Shown: positions 51,420 through 61,165, counted from the first letter of the stretch. The stretch: DNA of 64,000 nt from an uncultured Clostridia bacterium (GCA_937898625.1 CALEJF010000042.1:1-64000); one strand, 5' to 3'. Translations and numbers: made by a program. Notes: generated by a model from the letters alone, not told the origin.

Positions 51420-52904
51420 TTATGCCTTATGTCCACCAATCTGACTGTTTCTCTCTTTTGCAGTCGCACCCTCCTCAAGATTCATTCCCTTGAGAATTGC
51501 ATTTTTGCCGTATTTCTTTTTAATGCTCAAAACGGCTTCCTGCATCTTTTTTTCTTTTTGGAGGTTCTCTTCTTGCTTGTTTTTCTTTTCGTAATCTGTG
51601 AAAAGGTCAAGTTGCTCAACCTGATTATTTGTCACATCTTTTTCCCTTTGCAATTTACAAACTGCAATAGTTATTCTTCTCACCAGAAGACTTTTATCCA
51701 CAATTCGGTCGTAAAGTTCCATTGTGGTATCTACAATTAACTTAGATGATGCAGTATATCGGTTTATATTTCCGGTACCATGAGCTTGTTTTGGCACTTT
51801 TCGTCCGTAAAAATCAGTTACAACATCCCCCTTGTACTGAATGTTGTCATCTGTTAAATTGTCGATGTCGTATCCAATGGTTAAAACAACCTGATTTGTC
51901 ACAAGTGCCTTTTCCACAAGTTCAAGAGCTATTGCCTCTGCCATTTCCCTTGTTACAAGTTTTGCCTTGTCAAAATAATATGGTGTTTGCAAAACCTGAC
52001 CTGAACTTAAACTATTTGTTGATGGTTTATATGCCTTGATTTCTTTAATTGTACAAGGTTCCCAACCCCAAGCATGGTCAATAAGCAATTCGGCATTGAT
52101 GCCAAAAAGTCTGTAAAGTAAATCTTCGTCATAGAGTGAGCAACGGGCAACATCCCCCATTGTGCGCATACCATAGCGTTCAAGTTTATTAGCATAGCCT
52201 TTTCCCACTCGCCAAAAATCTGTAATAGGTTTGTGTGACCACAAATTCTCGCGATAACTCATTTCGTCAAGTTCTGCAATTCGCACACCGTCTTTATCAG
52301 CAGGAATATGCTTGGCTTCAATATCCATAGCAATCTTGGCAAGGTACATATTGGTTCCTATTCCCGCAGTTGCCGTAATTCCCGTGGTTTGAAGAACATC
52401 CTGAATGAGTTTTCTTGCAAAATCGTGAGCACTTAACTTGTATGTTGCAAGGTAATGAGTGATATCAATAAAAACCTCGTCAATGGAGTAAACATGAATA
52501 TCCTCGGGTGCAATATATTTAAGATACACATTGTAAATACGGGTACTGTACTCCATATAATATGCCATCCTTGGTGGTGCAACAATGTAATCGAGTTCAA
52601 GACCCGGATTATTATTCAATTCTTCCGAGTTAAAAGACTTATCAATAAATGTTCTTTTTGGTGCATTAAGTAGTCTTTGTTGATTTACCTCTTTTACTTT
52701 CTGCACAACCTCAAAAAGCCTTGCTCTACCGGGAATTCCATAGGCTTTTAAAGATGGTGTCACTGCCAGGCAGATGGTTTTTTCTGTTCTTGCCCTATCG
52801 GCAACAACTAAATTTGTGGTTAGTGGGTTAAGTCCCCTTTCCACACACTCAACAGAGGCAAAAAAGGATTTTAAGTCTATACAAAGATATTTTTTCTCTG
52901 TCAT
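51420..52904 (-). CDS. Y-family (UvrX/ImuB-like) DNA polymerase
   Basis: This 494-residue translesion polymerase has the catalytic Asp in CIDLKSFFASVECV, SIDEVFIDIT (the DE pair), TATAGIGTNMYLAKIAMD and HhH/finger regions. A long C-terminal domain ends with a Lys/Glu-rich coil (KKNKQEENLQKEKKMQEAVL). AAGGAGGGG precedes the ATG. It is the first of the pair with YolD. Such a pair is often SOS-regulated; I did not find a clear LexA site here. Confidence 0.92.
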   Translation of the reverse strand: MTEKKYLCIDLKSFFASVECVERGLNPLTTNLVVADRARTEKTICLAVTPSLKAYGIPGRARLFEVVQKVKEVNQQRLLNAPKRTFIDKSFNSEELNNNPGLELDYIVAPPRMAYYMEYSTRIYNVYLKYIAPEDIHVYSIDEVFIDITHYLATYKLSAHDFARKLIQDVLQTTGITATAGIGTNMYLAKIAMDIEAKHIPADKDGVRIAELDEMSYRENLWSHKPITDFWRVGKGYANKLERYGMRTMGDVARCSLYDEDLLYRLFGINAELLIDHAWGWEPCTIKEIKAYKPSTNSLSSGQVLQTPYYFDKAKLVTREMAEAIALELVEKALVTNQVVLTIGYDIDNLTDDNIQYKGDVVTDFYGRKVPKQAHGTGNINRYTASSKLIVDTTMELYDRIVDKSLLVRRITIAVCKLQREKDVTNNQVEQLDLFTDYEKKNKQEENLQKEKKMQEAVLSIKKKYGKNAILKGMNLEEGATAKERNSQIGGHKA

Positions 52905-52924
52905 TTTCTGCCCCTCCTTTACTT

Positions 52925-54661
52925 CTATCCCAAAATTGGTGTATCTACAAATTCTATTTCTGCTTCACCTTTAAGTCCATCAGATTCGAAAATGATAATC
53001 TCATTTTCACCGTCCTTCAACAAACTTGCAGGTACATACAAGGTCTGTTGCGGACCAATTTCCCAATATCTACCAATATTAAAACCGTTAATAACAACAA
53101 ATCCCTTTGTGAAGCTGTCGAGTTTTAAAAATGTATCCTTTGGATTCTGGATACTGAAATATCCTCTATAAAACGCTGATTTTTCGTTGAAATCCTTTTT
53201 ATCAAACGACAATCTATCAAGGTTATTCATAGGTAATGTGTAAACATCCCAGTTGAAATGAATTCTCTTATCCAACAAGCATCTTCCTGCGATGCCTTTT
53301 TTGTACATCATTTTAGGTCCGAAATTAGTTCTGCCCATATTTTCGCAAAGTACAGTAAGAATATCCCCTGCCTTTGCAGAAATCTTTGTTTCAAGCAGGT
53401 CATTAACATAAAGGATGTCCACAAGATTATCATTTATGTAAATCTGTGCACGGTCACCGATTCTTTCAAATGACAGAACAACATCTTCGTAATCACGGTT
53501 TAAAACTGTTCTGTAAGCAATATATCCGTATCCATTTCCGTATTTTTCCATACATTTTGGAACATCCGAGTGAACAGGAGTTGCAAGTTCAGGTAATGCA
53601 GAAAAAAAGCCTTCGCTTTCGGTCAACTTAAACTTACCATAAGCCTTTTTATCCCGATTTGCGGGAATTTCCGGTAATTCTTCTCCAATATGTTTTTTGA
53701 TAACTTCTCTTACTGCCATATATTTTGGTGTAATGTCGCCACATTCAGTAAGCATTGCATCATAGTCATAACTTGTAACATCAGGACAAAATTTCTCATA
53801 ATGATTAGCACCCGATGTAAAACCAAAATTTGTTCCTCCAACAAACATATACATATTAAGGCTACCACGAGTGAGCATATCATCAACAACTTTTGCGTAG
53901 TCCTCCGCTGATGTTGTGTGGTGCTTTTCATCACCCCATGAGTCAAACCAACCATTCCACATTTCCATACACATTTTAGGTGTGTCAGGGAAAAGTTCGT
54001 CGTGTGCTTTGAAATTTTCTTCCACTCGACTACCAAAATTAAGTGTTGGCAAACATCCTTCAATCGTTCCGTCCAGCAAGTCGCTCTTACTTGTACCGTC
54101 AGATGTAAACAATGGCACATCAATTCCACGGTCGATAAAGCCTTGCTTTAAGTAGTTAAGATATTCTTTATCATCACCGTAATAACCGTACTCATTTTCA
54201 CATTGCACCATTATAACAGGTCCGCCATTAGTTGTGAGATATGGTTTAATCTCTGCACAAAGTCTGTCAAGATACAAATCAAATCTTTCAATATACTTTT
54301 TGTTCATACAACGGATTTCCATATCTTCATCTGCCTGAATCCACCATGGGAGTCCGCCGAATTCCCACTCTGCACAGATGTATGGGCCAGGTCTTACAAT
54401 AACCATAAGTCCCACCTTTTGTGCTGTTTCAATATATTTTGCTATATTCAAAATTCCTGTAAAATCGTATTCACCGGGCACTTTTTCGTGCATATTCCAG
54501 GCACAATAAGTTTCAACACAGTTACAACCCATGGCTTTCATTTTTATAAAAATATCTTCCCAAGTATCGGGCATATTTCTGAAATAATGCACTGCACCTG
54601 AAATAAGTTTTACAGGTTTTCCGTCTTTTACAAATTGATTTTTAACGATTTCAAAAGTCAT
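52925..54661 (-). CDS. GH35 beta-galactosidase
   Basis: GH35 enzymes release terminal beta-galactose. The 578 residues begin with the GH35 signature (GAVHYFRNMPDTWEDIFIKM, residues 22-41). The acid/base is Glu157 in CENEYG and the nucleophile Glu233 in CMEMWNGWFD. Beta-sandwich domains follow (about 330-578). There is no signal peptide, so the enzyme acts in the cytoplasm on imported sugars. AGGAG precedes the ATG. The polymerase gene lies 20 bp downstream, so they may share a transcript. Confidence 0.93.
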   Translation of the reverse strand: MTFEIVKNQFVKDGKPVKLISGAVHYFRNMPDTWEDIFIKMKAMGCNCVETYCAWNMHEKVPGEYDFTGILNIAKYIETAQKVGLMVIVRPGPYICAEWEFGGLPWWIQADEDMEIRCMNKKYIERFDLYLDRLCAEIKPYLTTNGGPVIMVQCENEYGYYGDDKEYLNYLKQGFIDRGIDVPLFTSDGTSKSDLLDGTIEGCLPTLNFGSRVEENFKAHDELFPDTPKMCMEMWNGWFDSWGDEKHHTTSAEDYAKVVDDMLTRGSLNMYMFVGGTNFGFTSGANHYEKFCPDVTSYDYDAMLTECGDITPKYMAVREVIKKHIGEELPEIPANRDKKAYGKFKLTESEGFFSALPELATPVHSDVPKCMEKYGNGYGYIAYRTVLNRDYEDVVLSFERIGDRAQIYINDNLVDILYVNDLLETKISAKAGDILTVLCENMGRTNFGPKMMYKKGIAGRCLLDKRIHFNWDVYTLPMNNLDRLSFDKKDFNEKSAFYRGYFSIQNPKDTFLKLDSFTKGFVVINGFNIGRYWEIGPQQTLYVPASLLKDGENEIIIFESDGLKGEAEIEFVDTPILG

Positions 54662-54774
54662 AACACCACTCCTATTTGTATATTTTACTATACTGCCCTT
54701 AAATTATCAATTATTTTAACCTTTAAAAAACACAAAAATCATACTAAATCAACAAAAAATATTCATTTTTTCAC

Positions 54775-54803
54775 TTTACAATTATACACAAAAGGAATAT
54801 AAT
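54775..54803 (+). promoter_or_regulatory. predicted permease promoter
   Basis: TTTACA (54775-54780), 17-bp spacer, TATAAT (54798-54803), 36 bp before the start codon at 54840. Confidence 0.7.
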
Positions 54804-54839
54804 TGAGTGTATATTAAATATGGAAGGAAGGTTTTCATT

Positions 54840-56285
54840 ATGGAAAATGGAAACGGACTTAAAAAGCAATATGGGCTTTTAATGGCTATCTGCATGGTTG
54901 TAGGTACTGTTGTTGGCTCAGGTGTTTTCTTTAAGGCACAAGCAATTCTTGAGAAAACGAGTGGCGATATGCCAATGGGTATTATTGCATGGATTATCGG
55001 TGGCGTAGTTATGATTTTCTGCGTTCTCGCATTCTGTGTAATGGCTCAACAGTATGAAAAAGTTAACGGACTTGTTGACTATGCGGAAGCAACTATCGGT
55101 AACAAATATGCTTACTTTATGGGTTGGTTTGCAACAACAATCTATATGCCTGCAATGACTTCTGTTCTTGCTTGGCTTACTGCAAGATATTTCCTTACAT
55201 TCTTGGTATCTGTAAACCCTGACTTACAACTTGCAGGCGACCCTGTAACAGGTACAGAAACCTTCTTACTTGCAGGATTTATCCTTATCCTTGTTTTTGC
55301 AGTTAATACACTTTCTTCAAAACTTGCCGGTAAACTTCAGATTAGTGCAACTTTTATCAAACTTATTCCACTTCTTTTGATGGCAGTTGTTGGTACAATC
55401 TATGGTCTTACACACAATATTGCCGGTGAGCCAGCAACAATCCTTTCCTCTAACTTTGCTACAGGCACAGGTAACTTCTCTGTTCTTTTCGGTGCAGTTG
55501 TTGCTACTGCTTTTGCTTATGAAGGTTGGATTCTTGCTACATCAATTAACTCAGAAATCAAGGATTCTAAAAAGAATCTTCCGATCGCTCTTGTTCTTGG
55601 TGGTATAATCATCATTGCAATTTACCTCTTCTATTACATTGGTATTGCTGGTGGTGCTCCTGTTAAGACACTTATTGAAGAAGGTACTGCTCCTGCATTT
55701 ACCACAGTTTTCGGTAATGTTCTTGGTAATGTTCTTAACCTCTTCGTTGCAGTTTCTTGCCTCGGTACTCTCAACGGTCTTCTTATCGGTACTATCCGTG
55801 GTATGTATTCAGTTGCAGTCCGTGGCTACGGTCCAAAGTCCGACCTTATGAAACAGGTTGACCCTGCATCAGGTATGCCTTCAAACTCATGTATTATTGG
55901 TCTTGTTATCGTTGGTGCATGGCTTGTTTACTTCTACGGTGCAAACCTTACCGCAACACCTTGGTTTGGAAAATTCAGTTTTGACTCATCAGAACTTCCA
56001 ATCATCACAATTTATGCTCTTTACATCCCAATGTTCATTCAGTTCATGAGAAAAGAAAAGAATCTTCCTGCTGTTAAGAGATTTGTTCTCCCGGCACTTG
56101 GAATTATCGGTTCTGCATTTATGGTATTTGCTGCAATCTACTCACACGGCTATATGCCATATATTGATGCAAAGGCAAAAGGTGAAGGCTTTAAATGCCC
56201 AGTTCTTTTCTACCTTATCGTATTCGCAGTAATTATGGCAATCGGTATGCTTCTTATGAACCCAAAGAAAAAGAAATCAAAATAA
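54840..56285 (+). CDS. APC-superfamily amino acid permease
   Basis: The 481-residue transporter has about 12 membrane spans, with the conserved first helix MVVGTVVGSGVFFKAQAIL and the GTLNGLLIGTIRG segment. These are features of the L-type/APC amino acid exchangers. Start at 54840, after GGAAGG. It is alone, and ends at a strong terminator. Substrate specificity cannot be read from sequence. Confidence 0.9.
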   Translation: MENGNGLKKQYGLLMAICMVVGTVVGSGVFFKAQAILEKTSGDMPMGIIAWIIGGVVMIFCVLAFCVMAQQYEKVNGLVDYAEATIGNKYAYFMGWFATTIYMPAMTSVLAWLTARYFLTFLVSVNPDLQLAGDPVTGTETFLLAGFILILVFAVNTLSSKLAGKLQISATFIKLIPLLLMAVVGTIYGLTHNIAGEPATILSSNFATGTGNFSVLFGAVVATAFAYEGWILATSINSEIKDSKKNLPIALVLGGIIIIAIYLFYYIGIAGGAPVKTLIEEGTAPAFTTVFGNVLGNVLNLFVAVSCLGTLNGLLIGTIRGMYSVAVRGYGPKSDLMKQVDPASGMPSNSCIIGLVIVGAWLVYFYGANLTATPWFGKFSFDSSELPIITIYALYIPMFIQFMRKEKNLPAVKRFVLPALGIIGSAFMVFAAIYSHGYMPYIDAKAKGEGFKCPVLFYLIVFAVIMAIGMLLMNPKKKKSK

Positions 56286-56303
56286 GATTACACTAAAAGC
56301 ATT

Positions 56304-56338
56304 CAGCCTGTGAGGGAAAACCTTACAGGCTGTTTTTT
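56304..56338 (+). terminator. rho-independent terminator
   Basis: CAGCCTGTGAGG pairs with CCTTACAGGCTG (one bulge), then TTTTTT, just after the permease stop. Confidence 0.85.
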
Positions 56339-56339
56339 C

Positions 56340-56368
56340 TTGAAAAATAGGATATATTATTATATAAT
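56340..56368 (+). promoter_or_regulatory. predicted cysK promoter
   Basis: TTGAAA (56340-56345), 17-bp spacer, TATAAT (56363-56368), 30 bp before the cysK ATG with GGAGG. Confidence 0.7.
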
Positions 56369-56397
56369 AAGCTTAGACTTTAACGGAGGTACTGAAA

Positions 56398-57318
56398 ATG
56401 AATGTGTATAAAAGTGTATCCGAATTAATCGGAAAAACTCCTCTTTTAGAACTTAGCAATATAGAAAAAGAACTTGGTCTTAAAAGTAAAATCTATGCAA
56501 AGCTTGAATACTTTAACCCCGCAGGTAGTGTTAAAGACAGAGTTGCTCTCCAAATGATTGAAGATGCAGAAAACAAAGGTCTTCTAAAAAAAGGCTCTGT
56601 TATTATTGAACCAACAAGCGGAAACACAGGAATAGGTCTTGCCAGTGTTGCTGCTTCAAAGGGGTATAAACTTATTATTACAATGCCTGAAACAATGTCT
56701 GTTGAGCGCAGAAAACTTATTGCCGCCTATGGTGCAGAATTAGTCCTTACAGATGGTAGCAAAGGTATGAATGGAGCAATAGAGAAAGCAGAAGAACTTG
56801 CTCGTGAAATCTCTAACAGTATTGTTGCAGGACAATTTGTCAACCCATCTAACCCAAAGGCACATTTTGAAACAACTGGTCCTGAAATATGGAAGGATAC
56901 AGACGGCATGGTTGACATCTTTATTGCAGGTGTTGGTACAGGTGGTACCATTACAGGCACGGGTGAATACCTTAAAGGAAAAAATCCGGATATAAAGATT
57001 GTCGGTATTGAGCCTTCTGACTCGCCTGTTCTTTCAGGTGGCAAGGCAGGAGCGCATCCGCTTCAAGGTATCGGTGCGGGATTTATCCCAGATGTTTTAA
57101 ATGTAAATATAATTGATGAAATTGCAAATGTTTCGGGTGACGAGGCGTATTCTGCATCTCGACTTCTTGCAAATAAAGAGGGAGTACTTGTGGGTATTTC
57201 ATCAGGTGCTGCACTTCATATTGCTATTGAAAAAGCAAAAAAAGAGGAAGGCAAGACAATAGTTGTCCTGCTTCCCGATTTAGGTGATAGATACTTATCC
57301 ACTCATTTGTTTGAATAA
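56398..57318 (+). CDS. cysK: cysteine synthase (O-acetylserine sulfhydrylase)
   Basis: CysK makes cysteine from O-acetylserine and sulfide using pyridoxal phosphate. The 306 residues have the PLP lysine in AGSVKDR (Lys46), TSGNTG (73-78) for substrate/phosphate binding, and GTGGTITG. Full length with an intact start (GGAGG 9 nt upstream). It is monocistronic, with its own promoter and terminator. Confidence 0.95.
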   Translation: MNVYKSVSELIGKTPLLELSNIEKELGLKSKIYAKLEYFNPAGSVKDRVALQMIEDAENKGLLKKGSVIIEPTSGNTGIGLASVAASKGYKLIITMPETMSVERRKLIAAYGAELVLTDGSKGMNGAIEKAEELAREISNSIVAGQFVNPSNPKAHFETTGPEIWKDTDGMVDIFIAGVGTGGTITGTGEYLKGKNPDIKIVGIEPSDSPVLSGGKAGAHPLQGIGAGFIPDVLNVNIIDEIANVSGDEAYSASRLLANKEGVLVGISSGAALHIAIEKAKKEEGKTIVVLLPDLGDRYLSTHLFE

Positions 57319-57321
57319 AAA

Positions 57322-57343
57322 CCCCCGAGGAGTACCTCGGGGG
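57322..57343. terminator. GC-rich terminator
   Basis: CCCCCGAGG-AGTA-CCTCGGGGG stem after cysK; A/T runs follow on both strands, so it can also end the minus-strand peptide gene. Confidence 0.85.
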
Positions 57344-57383
57344 AAAATTATTTTTTTCTTTTCGAGTAAAGTGATTGAAGGGA

Positions 57384-57509
57384 TTAACCCCACCAACCTT
57401 CTCCCATACCGGCATCAGTATCAGGGTCACTGTTACCGATTGAAAGTGTGATTACATCTTCGATTTCATAAACTGTTACATCAAAATCTGGTGCAAAATA
57501 CTGTTTCAT
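57384..57509 (-). CDS. 41-residue acidic peptide
   Basis: This short gene has AGGAGG 8 nt upstream of the ATG at 57509 and reads MKQYFAPDFDVTVYEIED, VITLSIGNSDPDTDAG, then MGEGWWG. The layout (KxYxxPxxxVxxxExEDVIxxS, then acidic and glycine-rich end) is shared by many unannotated small clostridial proteins. It has no cysteine and no signal peptide. It could be a regulatory or RiPP-like leader peptide, but no modification enzyme is nearby. The strong ribosome binding site and intact frame support a real gene. Confidence 0.6.
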   Translation of the reverse strand: MKQYFAPDFDVTVYEIEDVITLSIGNSDPDTDAGMGEGWWG

Positions 57510-57734
57510 CTGCTTAATCCTCCTACTTAAATTAAAATCCTATTTTTTATATATCTTTTAGTTTGCTTTATGTGTTTCGCTATATCGCTTTTTAAAGTAT
57601 ACAATAGAGTTTGTAAAAAAGCAAGAAGAAAATACTGGAAAAAAAATTTTTGTATATTATGACAAAAAGCACAAAACTTTAGCGATTTTGTTGTGAAAAA
57701 TGGCAGATAATTTACCATTACCTGCCATCATAAA

Positions 57735-58076
57735 CTAAAACATAAATTTATTATATCCCCAGTTATCCACGAACTGATATTTCACATATACTCTTTGTGG
57801 CGATATATCCGCTTCTCGTTCAAGAATATTGCAAATTTCCTTTGTCAACGTTTCGCAACTTTCTCTTGATGCTTTACCAAAAAGACTTATTTCCACCATT
57901 CCGGCAGGTGAATCATCACCCTGAAACCAAAGATTTGATTTATCAGCAATTTTAACCATAAGGTACTGTTCACTTTTTCCCGGTATAAGTGAAATTGCAC
58001 GACCGCAAAGGTACTTGATATTATCAAGTTGTTCATCATTCAATGTAACATTTGTACTGATATCAATATATGGCAT
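57735..58076 (-). CDS. MIF/tautomerase-family protein
   Basis: The 113 residues have Pro2 (MPYIDIST), the catalytic proline of macrophage-migration-inhibitory-factor-like tautomerases, and the phenylpyruvate-tautomerase pattern (VYVKYQFVDNWGYN). AAGGGAG precedes the ATG. It lies 13 bp after proC on the same strand. The physiological substrate is unknown in bacteria of this kind. Confidence 0.85.
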   Translation of the reverse strand: MPYIDISTNVTLNDEQLDNIKYLCGRAISLIPGKSEQYLMVKIADKSNLWFQGDDSPAGMVEISLFGKASRESCETLTKEICNILEREADISPQRVYVKYQFVDNWGYNKFMF

Positions 58077-58089
58077 ATCTTACTCTCCC

Positions 58090-58893
58090 TTAAAGTCTTT
58101 TATCCTTTTCAAAAGATGCTTGAACAGCATTCATAACTGCTTTATCGAAGCCTTCGTTCTGCAAGGTTGCAACACCTTCAATAGTTGTTCCGCCGGGCGA
58201 ACAGACAGAGTTAATAAGTGCCCATGGATTTTCTTCGCTCTGGAGAATCATTTTTGCACTGCCCAAAACAGCTTGTGCAGAAATTTTTAGTGCTTGTTCC
58301 CTGCTCATTCCATTCAGGACTGCTCCACGAGCCATTGAATCAATAAACATAAAAGCATAGGCAGGAGAGCAACCTGCAATCACGCCAAAAATCGAGAACT
58401 GACTTTCAGGTAATTCTATAACATCGCCAAATGACCTGCAAAGCTCTTTTGCAAAACTCAAAAGGTCATCGTCGACATTCTGATTACCGCAAATGGCACT
58501 CATAGAAGCACCAACTTTTGCATTTATATTAGGCATAACACGCACAACAGGTGTAAAATCCTCAAGGAACGAAACAATGTAGTTAAGAGTTTTACCTGCA
58601 CCTATGGAAATAACTGCAGTATCGTTTTTTGTAACACTATCTTTAATTTGTGGCAAAACAGCAGGGAAAACCTGAGGTTTAACTGCCAAAACAACAGCAT
58701 ATGAATTCTCGGCAACATCACTTGCAGATGGCAACACATTAACACCAAAACTTTCTTTAAGCAACTCTGCTTTGGCAGTATCTGTATCACAAACACAAAT
58801 ATCCTCACCACTAAGAAAACCTGACTTAACCGCACCATTTATGATGGCAGTTGCCATATTACCGCAACCAATAAAGCCTAATTTAAAACTCAT
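58090..58893 (-). CDS. proC: pyrroline-5-carboxylate reductase
   Basis: ProC makes proline from pyrroline-5-carboxylate with NAD(P)H. The 267 residues have GFIGCGNMATAI (Rossmann), VLAVKPQ, VVRVMPN and the C-terminal family signature SPGGTTIEG. Normal length and motifs, AAGGTG before the ATG. Neighbours are mscL (9 bp upstream) and the tautomerase gene. Confidence 0.95.
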   Translation of the reverse strand: MSFKLGFIGCGNMATAIINGAVKSGFLSGEDICVCDTDTAKAELLKESFGVNVLPSASDVAENSYAVVLAVKPQVFPAVLPQIKDSVTKNDTAVISIGAGKTLNYIVSFLEDFTPVVRVMPNINAKVGASMSAICGNQNVDDDLLSFAKELCRSFGDVIELPESQFSIFGVIAGCSPAYAFMFIDSMARGAVLNGMSREQALKISAQAVLGSAKMILQSEENPWALINSVCSPGGTTIEGVATLQNEGFDKAVMNAVQASFEKDKRL

Positions 58894-58902
58894 AAATTCA
58901 CC

Positions 58903-59361
58903 TTATTCAACATCAGATGTACAGTGGCAGCACTTTGTTGCATCAATAGCAATTTCGCTCTTGCAGAATGGGCAAATCTTTGTTGTAGGTGCTTCTTCCA
59001 CTACCGGTGCCTCTTTAGTTGTTTTTGCTCTTACCTTGTTAATAATCTTAATCATACAGAAAATAACAAATGCAACAATAATAAAATCAAGAACAACGGA
59101 AATAAAGTTACCGTATGTAAGAATTGCAGCACCTGCTTCTGTTGCTGCTTCAGGAGATGCATATTCGCCACCATCAAGAGCAATAAACTTGCTAGCGAAA
59201 TCTGTGCCCTTTAATGCAAGACCGATAAGAGGCATAATAATATCATTTACAAGTGAGTTAATAATTTTTTGGAACGCACCACCGATAATAACGCCGACTG
59301 CAAGGTCAATTACATTACCACGCATAGCGAATTCTTTGAATTCTTTGAAAAAGCCTTTCAT
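58903..59361 (-). CDS. mscL: large-conductance mechanosensitive channel with C-terminal zinc ribbon
   Basis: MscL opens under membrane tension and releases solutes on osmotic downshock. The 152 residues show the N-terminal helix KGFFKEFKEFAMRGNVIDLAVGV, two membrane spans and a cytoplasmic tail. The tail carries an added CPFC-x10-CCHC zinc ribbon (ICPFCKSEI...CCHCTS), absent in standard MscL. The ribbon may help assembly or bind a partner. AGAAGG before the ATG. Confidence 0.92.
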   Translation of the reverse strand: MKGFFKEFKEFAMRGNVIDLAVGVIIGGAFQKIINSLVNDIIMPLIGLALKGTDFASKFIALDGGEYASPEAATEAGAAILTYGNFISVVLDFIIVAFVIFCMIKIINKVRAKTTKEAPVVEEAPTTKICPFCKSEIAIDATKCCHCTSDVE

Positions 59362-59428
59362 TTTTAAAATCCTTCTTTCGTTTAATTATGATTTAATATT
59401 TTATCACCAATTATTATTTATTGCAATA

Positions 59429-60307
59429 TTATTTTATACCTGTCATATCGAAATCAGGTATATATTGCGTCTTGGCTGAAGATTTTTCCTGCATAAAACC
59501 ATTTTTGAGACCTATATCAAGAAAAAAATCCACAACTTTATTATATTCTGCCGTTGTAAGTCTGCGATTTAATTCCTTAAAAATTTTAATATCACCATAT
59601 GGTGTATACTGGCTCATAAGGCTTATATATGTATCCTTTGGCAGATTTTCGCTTATCCACAAAAGAATATTCTTACTCTCTTCCACATTGGCAGGAAGAA
59701 TTAAGTGACGAATAATAATTCCCTTTTGGATTATTCCGTCTTTAAACTGGTTTTGAGGTTGTTGACGGTGCATCTGGAGAATTGCCTGACTTGTCTTTTC
59801 AAAATAATCGGGACATTTAGCATATTTCAATGACTTTTCACTACTAAAGTATTTAAAATCGGGCAGATAAACATCAACAAGACCTTCAAGTTGTTTTAAG
59901 GTTTCAACACTATCATATCCCGAACTATTATACACAACGGGAACTGACGGTTTGTATTTTTTAAGGGTTTCAATTATAATATGTGAAAAGTGCGTTGGAT
60001 TTACAAAATCAATTGTGTGAACGCCTTTATTTTCAAGTTCTTTTATAATTTCAACAAGTCTTTCAGTTGTAATTATCTCACCTTTGTTTTCGTGACTTAT
60101 TGGATAATTCTGACAAAAGCAACATTTAAGACTGCAACCCGAAAAGAAAATTGCACCTGTGCCATTTTCGCCACTTATACAAGGTTCTTCCCACTTGTGT
60201 ATATCTGCACGGGCCAACATAGGATTATAAGGCATTTTACAAAAGCCATTGCCAATATATTCAGTTCTTTCTGCATTGCATTTTCTTGGACAAAGATTAC
60301 AAATCAT
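59429..60307 (-). CDS. radical SAM protein (pyruvate-formate-lyase-activase-like)
   Basis: The 292 residues have the radical SAM motif CX3CX2C (C58, C62, C65 in GCSLKCCFCQN) and an N-terminal CNLCPRKC cluster, as in the COG1313 activase-like group. The ATG at 60307 follows GGTGGTGA; the longer frame has no ribosome binding site. It is divergent from coaX. No glycyl-radical partner adjoins, so the target is unknown. Confidence 0.85.
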   Translation of the reverse strand: MICNLCPRKCNAERTEYIGNGFCKMPYNPMLARADIHKWEEPCISGENGTGAIFFSGCSLKCCFCQNYPISHENKGEIITTERLVEIIKELENKGVHTIDFVNPTHFSHIIIETLKKYKPSVPVVYNSSGYDSVETLKQLEGLVDVYLPDFKYFSSEKSLKYAKCPDYFEKTSQAILQMHRQQPQNQFKDGIIQKGIIIRHLILPANVEESKNILLWISENLPKDTYISLMSQYTPYGDIKIFKELNRRLTTAEYNKVVDFFLDIGLKNGFMQEKSSAKTQYIPDFDMTGIK

Positions 60308-60344
60308 TGTTTCACCACCTGACCATATTGTATCACAATGGCAC

Positions 60345-60373
60345 TTGATAATCAAACAGTTTTGGAGTATAAT
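60345..60373 (+). promoter_or_regulatory. predicted coaX promoter
   Basis: TTGATA (60345-60350), 17-bp spacer, TATAAT (60368-60373), 27 bp before the coaX ATG. Confidence 0.7.
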
Positions 60374-60400
60374 ATTTTCATTGATTTGTGAGGTGATAAT

Positions 60401-61165
60401 ATGCTTCTTACAATGGATATAGGAAATACCAATATAAATATCGGTCTTTTTAAGGGTGATGACCTTGCTGTAAGTGCAAGACTTGCAACCGAAAGGCAGA
60501 AAACCGACGACCAGTATGCTATGGATTTCACCAATATTTTTGTAATGCATAAAATTGATTTTAACAACATCAATGGTGTTGTAATTTCTTCCGTTGTGCC
60601 TGAAATTACAGAGTCCGTAACAAATGCCATTAAAAAACTTACAGGAAAGGACTCTTTAATTCTATCTCCCGGAGTTAAAACAGGTCTTAACATCTTAATT
60701 GACAATCCTGCTCAACTTGGTGCTGACCTTGCAGCAGGTGCAGTTGGTGCGGTAGCAGATTATCCTCTTCCTGCATTTGTAATTGACCTGGGTACTGCTA
60801 CAAAAATCTGTGCTATTGATAAAAACAGAAGTTTTCGTGGTTGTATGATTGCTCCCGGTGTGCAAATTTCTCTTAAAGCACTTACGGACACAAGTTCACT
60901 TCTTCCTACAATCAGTCTTGAGCCACCTAAAAAAGCTTGTGGCACAAACACAGTTGAGAGTATGCAGAGTGGTATTGTACTCGGTACTGCCGCTATGATT
61001 GACGGAATTCTCGACCGATTTGCAGATGAACTCGGTGAACCGGCATCAATTATTGCAACAGGAGGTCTTTCATACTTTTTGGCTCCGGTTTGTAAAAGAG
61101 ATATTATATATGACCGTCACCTTATCTTAAAAGGACTTAAAGTAATTTACGAAAAGAATAATTAG
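60401..61165 (+). CDS. coaX: type III pantothenate kinase
   Basis: CoaX phosphorylates pantothenate, the first step of coenzyme A synthesis. The 254 residues have the ASKHA phosphate-1 motif MDIGNTNINIGLF, the FVIDLGTATK second motif and an IATGGLSYF segment. GAGGTGA is upstream. The next gene encodes an ECF-type S component, 64 bp on, consistent with pantothenate supply. Confidence 0.95.
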   Translation: MLLTMDIGNTNINIGLFKGDDLAVSARLATERQKTDDQYAMDFTNIFVMHKIDFNNINGVVISSVVPEITESVTNAIKKLTGKDSLILSPGVKTGLNILIDNPAQLGADLAAGAVGAVADYPLPAFVIDLGTATKICAIDKNRSFRGCMIAPGVQISLKALTDTSSLLPTISLEPPKKACGTNTVESMQSGIVLGTAAMIDGILDRFADELGEPASIIATGGLSYFLAPVCKRDIIYDRHLILKGLKVIYEKNN

